This document shows positions 16,358 through 25,044 of a stretch of 64,000 nucleotides of DNA, piece after piece (within the stretch, counting starts at the first letter, position 1; every line of letters begins with the position of its first letter). The position numbers and the translations under genes were made by a program. Where the stretch lies: the NCBI RefSeq assembly GCF_009735685.1, contig NZ_WHPN01000429.1, positions 1 through 64,000 of the forward strand, in the 5' to 3' direction. The notes under the pieces were generated by a model. The model was not told the origin of the DNA. It ran no database searches and was given only the letters and a program-made list of their open reading frames with translations. This DNA comes from Streptomyces lycii (GTDB lineage Bacteria > Actinomycetota > Actinomycetes > Streptomycetales > Streptomycetaceae).

Positions 16358-17458
16358 TCAGCCCGAGATGTCCCCGTACCCGGAGATCTCCCGCGGGTCC
16401 CGCGAGCCCGGCCCCACATAGCGGGCCGACGGGCGGACCAGCCGCCCCGTGCGCTTCTGCTCGAGGATGTGCGCGGACCACCCCGCCGTACGCGCGCAGG
16501 TGAACATCGAGGTGAACATGTGCGCCGGCACCTCCGCGAAGTCCAGCACGATGGCCGCCCAGAACTCGACGTTCGTCGCGAGCACCCGGTCCGGCCGCCG
16601 GTTGTGCAGCTCCTCCAGCGCGGCCTTCTCCAGCGCCTCGGCGACCTCGAAGCGCGGCGCGGCCAGCTCCTTCGCGGTCCGCCGCAGCACCCGCGCCCGC
16701 GGGTCCTCGGCGCGGTACACGCGGTGACCGAATCCCATCAGGCGCTCGCCGTTGTCGAGGGCCTGCTTGACGTACGCCGTGGCGTCGCCGGTGCGTTCGA
16801 TCTCCTCGATCATGCCGAGCACCCGCGACGGGGCGCCGCCGTGCAGCGGGCCGGACATGGCGCCGACGGCCCCGGACAGGGCGGCGGCCACGTCGGCGCC
16901 GGTGGAGGCGATGACCCGGGCGGTGAAGGTGGAGGCGTTCATGCCGTGCTCGGCGGCCGAGGTCCAGTAGGCGTCGACGGCCTTGACGTGCTTGGGGTCG
17001 GGCTCGCCGCGCCAGCGCCGCATGAAGCGCTCCACCACGGTCTCCGCCTTGTCGATCTCGCTCTGCGGGACCATCGGCAGCCCCTGCCCGCGCGCCGACT
17101 GGGCGACGTAGGAGAGCGCCATGACGGCGGCCCGCGCCAGATTGTCCCGGGCCTCGTCCTCGTCGATGTCGAGGAGCGGTTTCAGGCCCCACACCGGGGC
17201 GAGCATGGCCAGCGCGGACTGCACGTCGACGCGGATGTCACCGGAGTGGACGGGGATGGGGAACGGCTCGGCGGGCGGCAGCCCGGGGTTGAACGCGCCG
17301 TCGACCAGCAGCCCCCAGACATTGCCGAACGACACGTGCCCGACGAGGTCCTCGATGTCGACACCGCGGTAGCGGAGGGCGCCACCCTCCTTGTCGGGTT
17401 CGGCGATCTCCGTCTCGAACGCGACGACTCCTTCGAGTCCGGGTACGAAGTCGGACAT
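16358..17458 (-). CDS. Citrate synthase (citrate synthase 2 type)
   Basis: Condenses oxaloacetate and acetyl-CoA. 366 residues. Catalytic segments: GPLHGGAPSRVLGMI (His near 201), MGFGHRVYRAEDPRARVLR (His near 241), and NVEFWAAIVLDFAEVP (Asp near 293). I start at ATG 17458 because gaggag lies about 8 bases upstream and MSDFVPGLEGVVAFETEIAE is the normal N-terminus. The frame is open for 50 more codons upstream, but that part is R/T-rich. It is divergent from pdxH, an arrangement common in Streptomyces. It could act as a methylcitrate synthase instead; motifs alone do not separate the two. Confidence 0.92.
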   Translation of the reverse strand: MSDFVPGLEGVVAFETEIAEPDKEGGALRYRGVDIEDLVGHVSFGNVWGLLVDGAFNPGLPPAEPFPIPVHSGDIRVDVQSALAMLAPVWGLKPLLDIDEDEARDNLARAAVMALSYVAQSARGQGLPMVPQSEIDKAETVVERFMRRWRGEPDPKHVKAVDAYWTSAAEHGMNASTFTARVIASTGADVAAALSGAVGAMSGPLHGGAPSRVLGMIEEIERTGDATAYVKQALDNGERLMGFGHRVYRAEDPRARVLRRTAKELAAPRFEVAEALEKAALEELHNRRPDRVLATNVEFWAAIVLDFAEVPAHMFTSMFTCARTAGWSAHILEQKRTGRLVRPSARYVGPGSRDPREISGYGDISG

Positions 17459-17882
17459 CAGGCGGCTCCTCGTCATGTGGTCGGCACAGGGTTCGTGGCC
17501 TGCGTGCCGAAGTCTGCGGTGTGTGGGGGCGCGCCGCTCACGGATGCGCGGCCGGGGCTCGCGCTCCGTATCGGCTGTTCCCGTGGTGCCCCGCGCGGGC
17601 GTGGTCACGCACTCACGCGATCGGCGTCACGGCGGTCGCCTACGGGTCTTCGGGTGCTGCGGGGGTGGTGCGGAGGTCCTGCGGTGCACTGCGCACTAGC
17701 CCGGACGATATATCCCGGTGTCCGGAGTCCACAGTGGCCCGGCCCAAGATTTTGGCCGGTCCGACCGGTGCGGGGAAGCGTGAGAAGCGGCACACTCCGC
17801 GATCTTCCCGGGAGAGGGTTACGCGCCGGGCGGCCTGGGCAAAATCCAGCAGCTCGTTCGGCTCTTCGGATGATGCTGCAAG
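17459..17882. promoter_or_regulatory. Divergent promoter region, citrate synthase / pdxH
   Basis: 424 bp between divergent genes, with no gene recognised. It contains an AT-richer stretch, gacgatatatccc (about 17704-17716), and an imperfect inverted repeat ggcccaagattttggcc (17742-17758). Promoters for both genes should lie here, but I cannot assign -35/-10 boxes with confidence. Confidence 0.4.
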
Positions 17883-18584
17883 ATGAGTCCCGTGCCAGAA
17901 GTGGATCCCGAGCAGCCGGCCGAAGCCGTATACGACCCCGCTGCCATGCGCGAGCACTACCGGTCCGAGGGCCTGTCCGCGGCCGACCTCGCGGCCGAGC
18001 CGATGGAGCAGTTCGCCCGCTGGTTCCGGCAGACGGCCGAGAGCGGCCTCTACGAACCGAACGCCGTGGTCGTCTCGACGGCCGACGCCGAGGGCCGGCC
18101 CAGCTCGCGGACGGTGCTGCTGAAGGGCTTCGACGAGCGCGGCTTCGTCTTCTACACGAACTACGGCTCCCGCAAGGGCCGGGAGATCGCCGCGAACCCG
18201 TACGTCTCGCTGCTCTTTCCGTGGCATCCGATCGCCCGCCAGGTGCTGGTCGGCGGCCGGGCCGAACGGGTGGGCCGGGACGAGACGGCCGCGTACTTCC
18301 GCACCCGCCCGCACGGCTCGCAGCTGGGCGCGTGGGCCAGCCGCCAGTCGGAGCCGGTCGCCTCGCGCGAGGAGCTGGACCGCTGGTACGCGGAACTGGC
18401 CGACCGCTATCCGCCGGGCGAGCAGGTGCCGGTGCCGCCGGGCTGGGGCGGTTTCCTGGTGGTCCCGGAGACCGTCGAGTTCTGGCAGGGCCGGGAGAAC
18501 CGGCTGCACGACCGCCTCCGTTACGTCCGCTCGCCGGAACCCGGCGCGAAGGAGGCGTGGACGCTGCAACGCCTGTGCCCGTAG
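17883..18584 (+). CDS. pdxH: Pyridoxamine 5'-phosphate oxidase
   Basis: FMN-dependent oxidation of pyridoxine/pyridoxamine phosphate to pyridoxal phosphate (B6 salvage and synthesis). 233 residues, normal length. FMN and substrate motifs: [49 protein letters not shown] (about 57-106), then [22 protein letters not shown] and the family end [15 protein letters not shown]...WTLQRLCP. The conserved [18 protein letters not shown] block (about 142-159) is intact. A strong inverted repeat overlaps its stop codon. Confidence 0.95.
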   Translation: MSPVPEVDPEQPAEAVYDPAAMREHYRSEGLSAADLAAEPMEQFARWFRQTAESGLYEPNAVVVSTADAEGRPSSRTVLLKGFDERGFVFYTNYGSRKGREIAANPYVSLLFPWHPIARQVLVGGRAERVGRDETAAYFRTRPHGSQLGAWASRQSEPVASREELDRWYAELADRYPPGEQVPVPPGWGGFLVVPETVEFWQGRENRLHDRLRYVRSPEPGAKEAWTLQRLCP

Positions 18585-18626
18585 CGCGCGGACGGCGCGA
18601 GCCCGTCCCCGGGCGCTACGGGCACA
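18574..18626. terminator. Strong terminator hairpin overlapping the pdxH stop
   Basis: tgtgcccgtagcgc (18574-18587) and gcgctacgggcaca (18613-18626) are perfect 14-bp arms with a 25-base loop that contains the rest of the TAG context. It would work in both directions and so also stop transcripts entering from the minus-strand RNA candidate downstream. Confidence 0.75.
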
Positions 18627-18629
18627 CCC

Positions 18630-18935
18630 GGCGCCGCACGGCCGGGCGGGCGGCGGGCCGGGAACCGGACGAGGAAGCGGGCTGGAGGGGTGAGAGCCGA
18701 CGGGAAACCCGTGCGAGAGCCGGTGGAACCCGTGGAAGCCGTTGGGAGCCGGTGAGGAGCGCGGGCGGGTGCCGTCGCGGGGCAACCGGACAAGGAACGG
18801 GCCGCGCGGGAACCGGCCGGGACGCGGGTGAGGGCCGGCGAGCAGCGGGCCGGAGCCGCTGGGCCGGAGGGCAGGAACCGGGAGGACCGGGAACCGGGCA
18901 GGAACCGGGCAGGAACCGGGCCCGGGAACGCAGAC
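18630..18935. repeat. Degenerate ggaaccgg-type repeats
   Basis: The motif ggaaccgg/gggaaccgggcaggaaccgg recurs irregularly, with variants gccggtggaacccgtggaagccg. Long frames on all strands are compositional. Nothing gene-like is seen. Confidence 0.65.
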
Positions 18936-19157
18936 GACCCGCGAGCCACACCCCCGGCGTCGGAAGAAGCAGGGGGGCCGGTCGGACGTACCGGCAGCTC
19001 GCGGGTCGGGTGACTGCTTGGGATTGGCCGGCTGCACGCCCCCTCGGGGAGCGTACGCATCCGGCGATGCGCAGAGCGCGACGACGGACTGCTAGCCCGC
19101 AGTCACCTCACGCGTCCGGTTGTCATACATCTGCCGAACCACCTCCCTTCTCGTGTG
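18930..19157 (-). ncRNA. Candidate structured leader/small RNA
   Basis: Downstream of a good minus-strand promoter the transcript would fold extensively. A 12-codon ORF (19130-19092) ends inside hairpin 1 (19087-19092 with 19099-19104, 6 bp). The same strand segment 19099-19107 can instead pair with 19009-19017 (9 bp, perfect), enclosing small hairpins gcgc-aga-gcgc and gcatc-cggc-gatgc. Further on are gccggt/accggc (18977-18982, 18990-18995) and an 11-bp stem 18936-18946 / 18997-19007. The mutually exclusive pairings around a leader stop codon look like an attenuator. No downstream coding target is seen before pdxH (antisense), so it may be an independent RNA. This is inference from sequence only. 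Confidence 0.45.
19092..19130 (-). CDS. 12-residue leader peptide ORF (candidate)
   Basis: ATG 19130 to TAG 19092 encodes MYDNRTREVTAG. A strong ribosome site, gggagg (complement of 19142-19147), lies 11 bases upstream, far better than chance for a non-coding gap. A second ATG four bases on gives a 7-residue alternative. The stop codon falls in the loop and arm of a hairpin, suggesting a regulatory upstream ORF rather than a functional peptide. Confidence 0.4.
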   Translation of the reverse strand: MYDNRTREVTAG

Positions 19158-19163
19158 CCTCAG

Positions 19164-19192
19164 ACATTAGGCACGCCGCGCCGCGGGCTCAA
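19164..19192 (-). promoter_or_regulatory. Promoter for the structured RNA
   Basis: On the minus strand: TTGAGC (19192-19187), a 17-base spacer, then TAATGT (19169-19164). This is a close fit to the main vegetative (HrdB-type) promoter. Transcription would begin near 19157, about 27 bases ahead of the leader ATG. Confidence 0.5.
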
Positions 19193-19384
19193 CCCCTTTT
19201 CGCGGGTGACCGTTCCGGTGCCGTCCCCGGTGCCGTCCCCGGTGCCGTGCGGGCCCCGCGGGCGGTGCTCCCCGGCCGTAGGCGGAGGCACGGATTTCGG
19301 CGAAGACGGTGTGCGCCAGGTCACGTTCGAGTTGAATGATCCCGTGTGCGGCGCATGACGTCACGTCCCGTATGGGGGTGCCAG

Positions 19385-21133
19385 GTGAGTGCTTCTCGGC
19401 CTTCCGGCTCAGGTCCCATCCGTTCCGCGCGTTCCACCGGCTCCGGCCCGGGAGGCGGAACCGGCGCGGGTGATCCCGCGCGTACCGGCCCCGGCGGCCC
19501 GTCCGGAACCTCCGGCTCCGGCAGTGGCCCGGGCGGTTCGGGTGGCGGTTCCGGTGGCGGCTTCGTGCCCGGCGGACCGCAGGACCCGGCGACCGGCCCG
19601 CCGCCCGAGTCGGAGGACTCCGACCTCCTCGCCGCGCTGCTGGACGGCATGGACGCCGCGCTCTGCGCCTTCGACGCGGACGGGGTCGTCACCCACTGGA
19701 ACCGCGAGGCCGAGCGGGTCCTCGGCTGGTCGGCGGAGGAGGCGGTCGGCCGCCGGGGTTTCGCGGGCTGGGCGGTGCGCACCGCCGACGCCGAGGAGAT
19801 CGAACAGCGGCTGCTGGACGCGATGAAGGCCCCGGGACGCCAGGTCCACGAGTTCGCGCTGCTGACGAAGGACGGTGGCCGGGTGCTCGTCCGCACCCAG
19901 TCCGCCGCCGTGCAGAGCGCGGACGGAGAGCCCGCCGGGGTCTACTGCGCGTTCAGCGAGGCGCACGCCCAGATCGACCTGGAGCGTTCGATCGCGCTGA
20001 GCGAGGCGCTGTTCGAGGACGCGGGCTGGGGCGTGGTGCTGGTGGACGCCGACCTGCGGCCCGCGGTCGTGAACAAGCACGCCCTACGGGCCTTCGGCAC
20101 GGCCCGCCCGGCGCTGCTGGGCCGGCCGCTGGGCGAGTTGCTGTCGGACGGCGTGGAGGAGCTGGAGAGCGCGCTCCAGCACGTGCTGGCCGAGGGCACG
20201 CCGCCCGCGCCCAACGAGATATGGGTGACCGTACGCCCCGCTTCGGACAGTGCCCGGCAACGCGGCCCGGAAGGCGCCCGGGGCAGACCCGGGGACGACG
20301 GCGGGGCGAGACCCGGCGGCAGACCGGGAGCCGCCGGACCCGGCCCGGACGGCACCGGCCCGGAAGAGGGCGGCGGCGGTCGCCGCTGCTGGCGCTGTGG
20401 ATTCGTACGGCTGGCGTCACCGCTGGCGGAGGAGCCCGTTCCGCTGGGTGTCGGCTGGTTCTTCCAGGACGTGACGGAGGCCAAGCGGCTGGAGCAGGAG
20501 AGTTCGCTGCTGCGCTTCCGGGGCAACCAACTGCACCGGGCTGGGCTCGCGGCGGCCGAGTGCGAGGACCCGAGGGAGGCGGCGAAGGCCCACCTGGACT
20601 TCGCCATGGCGGGCTTCGCGGACCACGTACTGCTGGACCTGCTGCCGCCCGCCCGGCCGGATCGCACGGGCCCCGGGGACGCGGCGGCCGACACCCCGTA
20701 CGACGACCCGGCGGGCGGCGCTCTCGGGACCCGCCCGGGCCGCGCCGGTGAACCGGGGCGGGGCAGGCTGGTCCGGGCCGCGGCGACACCGGCCGACTCC
20801 GGCGGGCCCTGCTCGGCGGTCCGGCCGGGCGGCATGCCCGTGCCGTACGCCGACGGGCACCCGGCGTTGCAGGCGCTGGACCGCACCTGCGCGGTGCGCG
20901 CCTCGGCGGGCGGCGCGGCCGGGGAGGGCTGGGCACGGGCCCGCCGGTGGCCGGACGACGCCGTGCACGCCCTGTGCGTGCCGCTGCGGAGCCGGGGCCG
21001 CTCGCTGGGCGTGCTGACGTTCCTGCGGGCGGCGAGCAGACGGGCGTTCGAACGGCAGGACGCGGTGTACGCGGAGGACGTCGCGATCCGTACGGCCGCG
21101 GCGCTGGACCTGGCGGACGCCGCGGGAGCCTGA
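19385..21133 (+). CDS. PAS/GAF-domain sensory protein
   Basis: About 582 residues. The first 75 are a Ser/Gly/Pro-rich flexible region. PAS 1 (about 82-190): LLAALLDGMDAALCAFDADGVVTHWNREAERVLGWSAEEAVGR and a P/AC-like FALLTKDGGRVLVR. PAS 2 (about 205-375): FEDAGWGVVLVDADLRPAVVNKHALRAFG, interrupted by a Gly/Pro/Arg-rich insert. The C-terminal part (about 385-580) is GAF-like: VHALCVPLRSRGRSLGVLTFLRAASRRAFERQDAVYAEDVAIRTAAALDLA. No kinase, phosphatase or DNA-binding domain follows, so it may act through a partner. GTG 19385 follows ggggg closely; an upstream GTG at 19346 is possible. Confidence 0.75.
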   Translation: MSASRPSGSGPIRSARSTGSGPGGGTGAGDPARTGPGGPSGTSGSGSGPGGSGGGSGGGFVPGGPQDPATGPPPESEDSDLLAALLDGMDAALCAFDADGVVTHWNREAERVLGWSAEEAVGRRGFAGWAVRTADAEEIEQRLLDAMKAPGRQVHEFALLTKDGGRVLVRTQSAAVQSADGEPAGVYCAFSEAHAQIDLERSIALSEALFEDAGWGVVLVDADLRPAVVNKHALRAFGTARPALLGRPLGELLSDGVEELESALQHVLAEGTPPAPNEIWVTVRPASDSARQRGPEGARGRPGDDGGARPGGRPGAAGPGPDGTGPEEGGGGRRCWRCGFVRLASPLAEEPVPLGVGWFFQDVTEAKRLEQESSLLRFRGNQLHRAGLAAAECEDPREAAKAHLDFAMAGFADHVLLDLLPPARPDRTGPGDAAADTPYDDPAGGALGTRPGRAGEPGRGRLVRAAATPADSGGPCSAVRPGGMPVPYADGHPALQALDRTCAVRASAGGAAGEGWARARRWPDDAVHALCVPLRSRGRSLGVLTFLRAASRRAFERQDAVYAEDVAIRTAAALDLADAAGA

Positions 21134-21529
21134 CGGCACACGGCACACGGCACACTTCACAGGCACAGGCGTGACGGCACACGGCGGCACATGACACGGC
21201 ACCCGCGCGACGGCACCCGCGCGACGGCACACGGCCGGAGGCTGTCGGCAGGCGGCCGGAGGCCGAGACGGCGTGGCCCCGACCGGCCCCGGGTCGGCCA
21301 CGTGGCCCCGACCGGCCCCGGGTCGGCGGCGTGGCCCCGACCGCGCCTCCGAGCGGTGTCGTGCGGCACCGCTCGGGAAACCGATCGACACCGCTTGGCC
21401 CCTCGAGCCCGTTGGGCGCGTCCGACACCGTTGGGCCCGTCGAGCCCCCGTCGAGCCCCCGTCGAGCCCGCCGAACCTTTCGGCGGATGGTGCGGGCGGG
21501 TGGTGCGCGGGCGGGCGGCGGGCGCGGGC
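21134..21529. repeat. Gap with several short tandem arrays
   Basis: Lies between convergent genes: cggcacacg repeats (21134-21200), gtggccccgaccggccccgggtcggc (about three copies, 21270-21345), and cgtcgagcccc (three copies, 21436-21470). No gene is seen. Confidence 0.7.
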
Positions 21530-22474
21530 TCACCGCCGGTAGAAGATCCGGTCCCCGTAGTCGCTCATGACCTGCGCGTTCCATGCGTGGCCGCCGTCCA
21601 CGTTGCCCGAGCGGAGCATCGGCGGGGTGATGCCGCGGGCGGCGAGTTCGCCCGCGGCGGTGGCGACGACGGCCTGCATGAGGGCGCTGGTGACGACGGT
21701 GGAGGCGGGCGCGAAGGGCGCGTCGATGCCGTCGGCGGCGAGTTCCGCGTCCCCGACGGCGATCTTGCTGTCCAGGACGACGTCGCAGTGGTCCTTGAGG
21801 AAGGTCCCCCAGGGATTCCGCGGAGCGGTGCCCTCCGCGTACGCCACGGAGGTGACACCGACCACGGTGAGCCCGAGTTCCTTCGCGTGCCGGGCCATCT
21901 CGACGGGCAGGGTGTTGCGCCCGGACAGCGAAATGACGACCAGCAGGTCCCCGGCCCGCACCGGACCGGTGTCCAGAACGGCGCTCGCCAGCCCCTCGAC
22001 CCGTTCCAGCGCGCTGCCGAGCGTGGCCGGGACGACATCGACCCCGACGGCCCCGGGAACGGGCAGCAGGTTCATCAGCGCGAGCCCGCCCGCGCGGTAG
22101 ACGACGTCCTGCGCGGGCAGGGAGGAGTGCCCGGCGCCGAAGGTGAACAGGCGGCCCCCGGCGGCGACGGTGTCGGCGATCAGGCCGGCGGCGCGGTGGA
22201 TGTTGCCGTCCTCCTCGTCGCGGACGCGCCGCAGGAGATCGAGGGCGGCGTCGAAGAACTGCCCGGAGAGCTTCCCCGTGCCCGGGCTCCCCGTGCCCGG
22301 ACTCCCGGTGCCGCCGCCGAAGCCGCCCCCGGCTTCATTCCCCGCTGCGCTCCCCGTCGTGCTCCCGCCGGTGTTCCGGGCCGCACTCCCGCCTGCGCTC
22401 CCGGCCTCCGGGACACCGCGGGGGCCACTCCCGGCGCCGCTGACGGTGCCCGTTCCGTTCTCGCTGCCGCTCAT
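21530..22474 (-). CDS. SIS-domain protein, UPF0309 family
   Basis: Sugar isomerase (SIS) fold protein of unassigned reaction. 314 residues from ATG 22474. Residues 1-68 are Gly/Ser/Thr repeats (GTGSPGTGSPGTG), an unusual addition. The SIS domain follows: GGRLFTFGAGHSSLPAQDVVYRAGG (about 105-129), RAGDLLVVISLSGRNTLPVEMARHAKELGLTVVGVTS with the phosphosugar-binding S-x-S-G-x-N/T, and a conserved end GNVDGGHAWNAQVMSDYGDRIFYRR. It is divergent from dmdR1, an order I recall from other Streptomyces. The frame stays open upstream through the whole dmdR1 antisense strand. Confidence 0.88.
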   Translation of the reverse strand: MSGSENGTGTVSGAGSGPRGVPEAGSAGGSAARNTGGSTTGSAAGNEAGGGFGGGTGSPGTGSPGTGKLSGQFFDAALDLLRRVRDEEDGNIHRAAGLIADTVAAGGRLFTFGAGHSSLPAQDVVYRAGGLALMNLLPVPGAVGVDVVPATLGSALERVEGLASAVLDTGPVRAGDLLVVISLSGRNTLPVEMARHAKELGLTVVGVTSVAYAEGTAPRNPWGTFLKDHCDVVLDSKIAVGDAELAADGIDAPFAPASTVVTSALMQAVVATAAGELAARGITPPMLRSGNVDGGHAWNAQVMSDYGDRIFYRR

Positions 22475-22681
22475 GCCGAGGAGCCTTTCGGTGGGGGACG
22501 ACGGGCGGTCCGGGCCCGGGGAGAAGTCCGGTTCCGGTGCCTTCCGGCGGTTTCCGCGGCGATCACGGTGCGGTCTGGACCAGTGCCGTGTCAAGACCAC
22601 CTTGCGCGCGGGGACCCGGTTGTCGGCGGGATGCGTCAGAATTGAGGCCAGGGCCACCGCACGACTCATCGAGGGGCACGC

Positions 22682-23374
22682 ATGTCCGGACTCATCGACA
22701 CAACGGAGATGTATCTCCGCACCATCCTCGAGCTGGAGGAGGAAGGTGTGGTCCCGATGCGTGCCCGGATCGCCGAGCGGCTCGACCAGAGCGGCCCCAC
22801 CGTCAGCCAGACAGTGGCGCGGATGGAGCGGGACGGGCTGGTCACCGTGGCAGGGGACCGCCATCTGGAGCTGACCGAGGAAGGCCGCCGGCTGGCGACG
22901 CGCGTGATGCGCAAGCACCGGCTCGCCGAATGTCTGCTGGTCGACGTGATCGGCCTGGAGTGGGAGCAGGTGCACGCGGAGGCGTGCCGCTGGGAGCACG
23001 TCATGAGCGAGGCGGTCGAGCGCCGCGTCCTGGAGCTGCTGCGGCATCCGACGGAGTCGCCGTACGGCAATCCGATCCCCGGCCTGGAGGAGCTGGGCGA
23101 GACGACCGTCTCGGACCCGTTCCTGGACCCGGGCATGGTGAGCCTGGCGGACCTGAAGCCGGGCGCCGACGCGCAGACGGTCGTGGTGCGCCGGATCGGC
23201 GAGCCGATCCAGACCGACGCGCAGCTGATGTACACGCTGCGGCGGGCCGGGGTGCAGCCGGGCGCCGTGGTGAGCGTGACGGACGGCGCGGGCGGCGTGC
23301 TGATCGGCAGCGGCGGCGAGGCGGCCGAGCTGGACTCGGAGATCGCGTCGCACGTCTTCGTCGCCAAGAGCTGA
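22682..23374 (+). CDS. dmdR1: DtxR/IdeR-family iron-dependent regulator DmdR1
   Basis: Fe2+-activated repressor of siderophore and iron genes. 230 residues. Every DtxR metal ligand is present at the same number: M10, C102, E105 and H106 (primary site), H79, E83 and H98 (ancillary site). The winged helix is MRARIAERLDQSGPTVSQTVARMERDGLVTV (26-56). The SH3-like C-terminal domain (about 150-228) is intact, ending SEIASHVFVAKS. The SIS gene is divergent. In S. coelicolor an antiparallel gene, adm, has been described overlapping dmdR1; the antisense strand here is also open. Confidence 0.93.
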   Translation: MSGLIDTTEMYLRTILELEEEGVVPMRARIAERLDQSGPTVSQTVARMERDGLVTVAGDRHLELTEEGRRLATRVMRKHRLAECLLVDVIGLEWEQVHAEACRWEHVMSEAVERRVLELLRHPTESPYGNPIPGLEELGETTVSDPFLDPGMVSLADLKPGADAQTVVVRRIGEPIQTDAQLMYTLRRAGVQPGAVVSVTDGAGGVLIGSGGEAAELDSEIASHVFVAKS

Positions 23375-23670
23375 CCCTCTCGGCCGGGGCGACCCCCCGG
23401 CCCGGGCGAGCCCCTGGGCCCGGGCGAGCTGTTCGGCCCGGGCGAGCCGCGGGGCCGGGGACGGACGACTGAGGAGAGGACCGCACCGAATCCGGCCGAT
23501 TCGTTGCCGGAACGTGGCAGTGAAACCGGCCGGTGGATGGCGAAGACTGCTTGCGGGCGCCCGCAGCGTCCCGGGGGGCGCGGCGGGCGGGGGGACCGCG
23601 TCAGCGCGGGACCGGCAGAGAGGTGGCGGGGCGGGCCCCGTCGCCCCGACTTCGCATGGGGGGCGCCGAG
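23375..23670. other. Gap after dmdR1
   Basis: Begins with three or four repeats of cggcccgggcgagc (23397-23452) that can self-pair and may terminate dmdR1 transcription. The remainder is G/C-rich without a recognised element. Confidence 0.5.
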
Positions 23671-24036
23671 GTGGCGCACGATTCTCCGGTGTGGTGGCTC
23701 TTCGCGGCCGTGTGTACGGCGATCTGGCTCGTCGTGATGTGCCCGGCCATGCCCACGAGGGCGTACAGACGCGGCGTCGCGACGGGACCGGTGGCGATCT
23801 TCGTCCCGGTGATGCTCTACGGCGTGAAGTACGGAGCCGTCACGGCGGCGCTGCCGATGTACTGCGCGTTCGTCCTGGCCGTGCCGGCCGGGGTGCTGGG
23901 CCACCGGGAGGCGCTGCGTGAGGCGTTGAAGGACCCGAAGACGTCGTACGGGGAGACCTCCGGGCCGTGGACCCTCCAGTCGAGCGCCGCCCTGGTGGCG
24001 TTCATGGGGCTGGCGGTGTACTACCTGGCCTCCTGA
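23671..24036 (+). CDS. Small integral membrane protein, function unknown
   Basis: 121 residues from GTG 23671. Hydrophobic segments: VWWLFAAVCTAIWLVVMCP (about 7-25), GPVAIFVPVMLYG with AVTAALPMYCAFVLAVPAGVLG (about 37-73), and SSAALVAFMGLAVYYLAS (about 104-121), giving three or four membrane spans. A charged loop, HREALREALKDPKTSYGE, lies before the last. ATG 23656 is an alternative start, but gggggcgccgag fits GTG 23671 better. No family recognised. Confidence 0.7.
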   Translation: MAHDSPVWWLFAAVCTAIWLVVMCPAMPTRAYRRGVATGPVAIFVPVMLYGVKYGAVTAALPMYCAFVLAVPAGVLGHREALREALKDPKTSYGETSGPWTLQSSAALVAFMGLAVYYLAS

Positions 24037-25044
24037 GGGACCGGGCCACCCGCCCCGGCCCACCGGCCGTGCGGCGCATCCCGTGTACGGGGCACGGGTA
24101 CGCGTACGGGGTACGGGAGGGCACGCGGTGGCGCCTTCCGGCCCACCCGGTGCCCGCCCCGGGGCACAACGGCCCGGCATATGCGACGCTGTTGCGGAGG
24201 TACGGCAGGAGGGGGCTTTCGCCGTACCGGGGAGGGGGCTTGCGATGGGCCACGAGGCACCGCACCGTGCCCGGTGCCGAGTCCTGACGGCGCGACGCCG
24301 AACCGGGACACGCGCGCGACGAACCGGAACGGCGTCGGTGGCGCGCCGGACCTCAGCAGAAACGACACAGCGCGGTCGCCGGCGTCGCGCCCGGCCCACC
24401 GAAGCGACCGCGACGGACCGTACGCCCGGAACGGACCGGGGGACCGAACCGGACCGGGCGGCTCAGACGCACCGAACGGGCGGCACAGCCGGAAGGAACC
24501 GGACGGTTCGAGCGACGCGAACGGACCGGACCGCTCGAACTAGCCGAACGAGCTGTACCGACCGGACGGCCCGAATGAACCGAGCGGGCGGCGCGGACCG
24601 AACAGTCGGCGTAAACGGAGCAGCCGGTGCGGACGGACCAGTCGGCGTAAACGGAGCAGCCGGTGCGGACGGAACAGTCGGCGTAAACGGAGCAGCCGGT
24701 GCGGACGGAACAGTCGGCGTAAACGGAACAGCTGACGCGGGCGGAACAGCTGACGCGGGCCGATCAGCCGGTGTGGGCGGAGCCGCCGGTGCGGGCCGAA
24801 CGGCCCGAACGAGCAAGCCGGACAGGTCAGATGCCGATCGCGCCCGCCGCACCCGAAGCAGCCGGTGCGGCGCGAACAGCCCGGACAGCCGGTCCAACCG
24901 GGACGGCTCCGGCCCCCGGCGTCACCCACACGGGCGTTGTTGCACGGCAATCGCGACTCGAACCCGCATGTTCGAATACAAGTTCGATAACGTGTCCGTG
25001 GCACACCGAAGCGGCAACCGGAACGAATGGGGGTGCCAGATCAC
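24037..25044. repeat. 1-kb gap with 36-bp tandem repeats
   Basis: A 36-bp unit beginning gtaaacggagcagccggtgc recurs at 24611, 24647, 24683 and 24719, with degenerate relatives to about 24800. Before it, 24290-24560 is rich in gaaccgga-type motifs. A plus-strand frame (24083-25066) reads GVNGAAGADGTV repeats, but it lacks a ribosome site and its ends look like translated non-coding DNA, so I do not call a gene. The last 100 bp hold the promoter-proximal inverted repeat described separately. Confidence 0.75.
24972..24987. promoter_or_regulatory. LexA (SOS) box-like site
   Basis: tcgaatacaagttcga matches the actinobacterial LexA pattern TCGAAC-N4-GTTCGA with one arm mismatch. It lies about 60 bp upstream of the alpha/beta hydrolase start. 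A chance match is possible, as the arms are short. Confidence 0.35.

Noticed and set aside
22666-24399. 577-codon minus-strand frame opposite dmdR1 and the membrane-protein gene
   Set aside because: Not called as a gene: rich in R/P/S without domains. It is only mentioned in connection with the antisense question at dmdR1.
24971-24990. tRNA-like T-loop (ttcgaat) near 24970
   Set aside because: No acceptor, anticodon or D-arm pairing around it; the sequence fits a short inverted repeat better.
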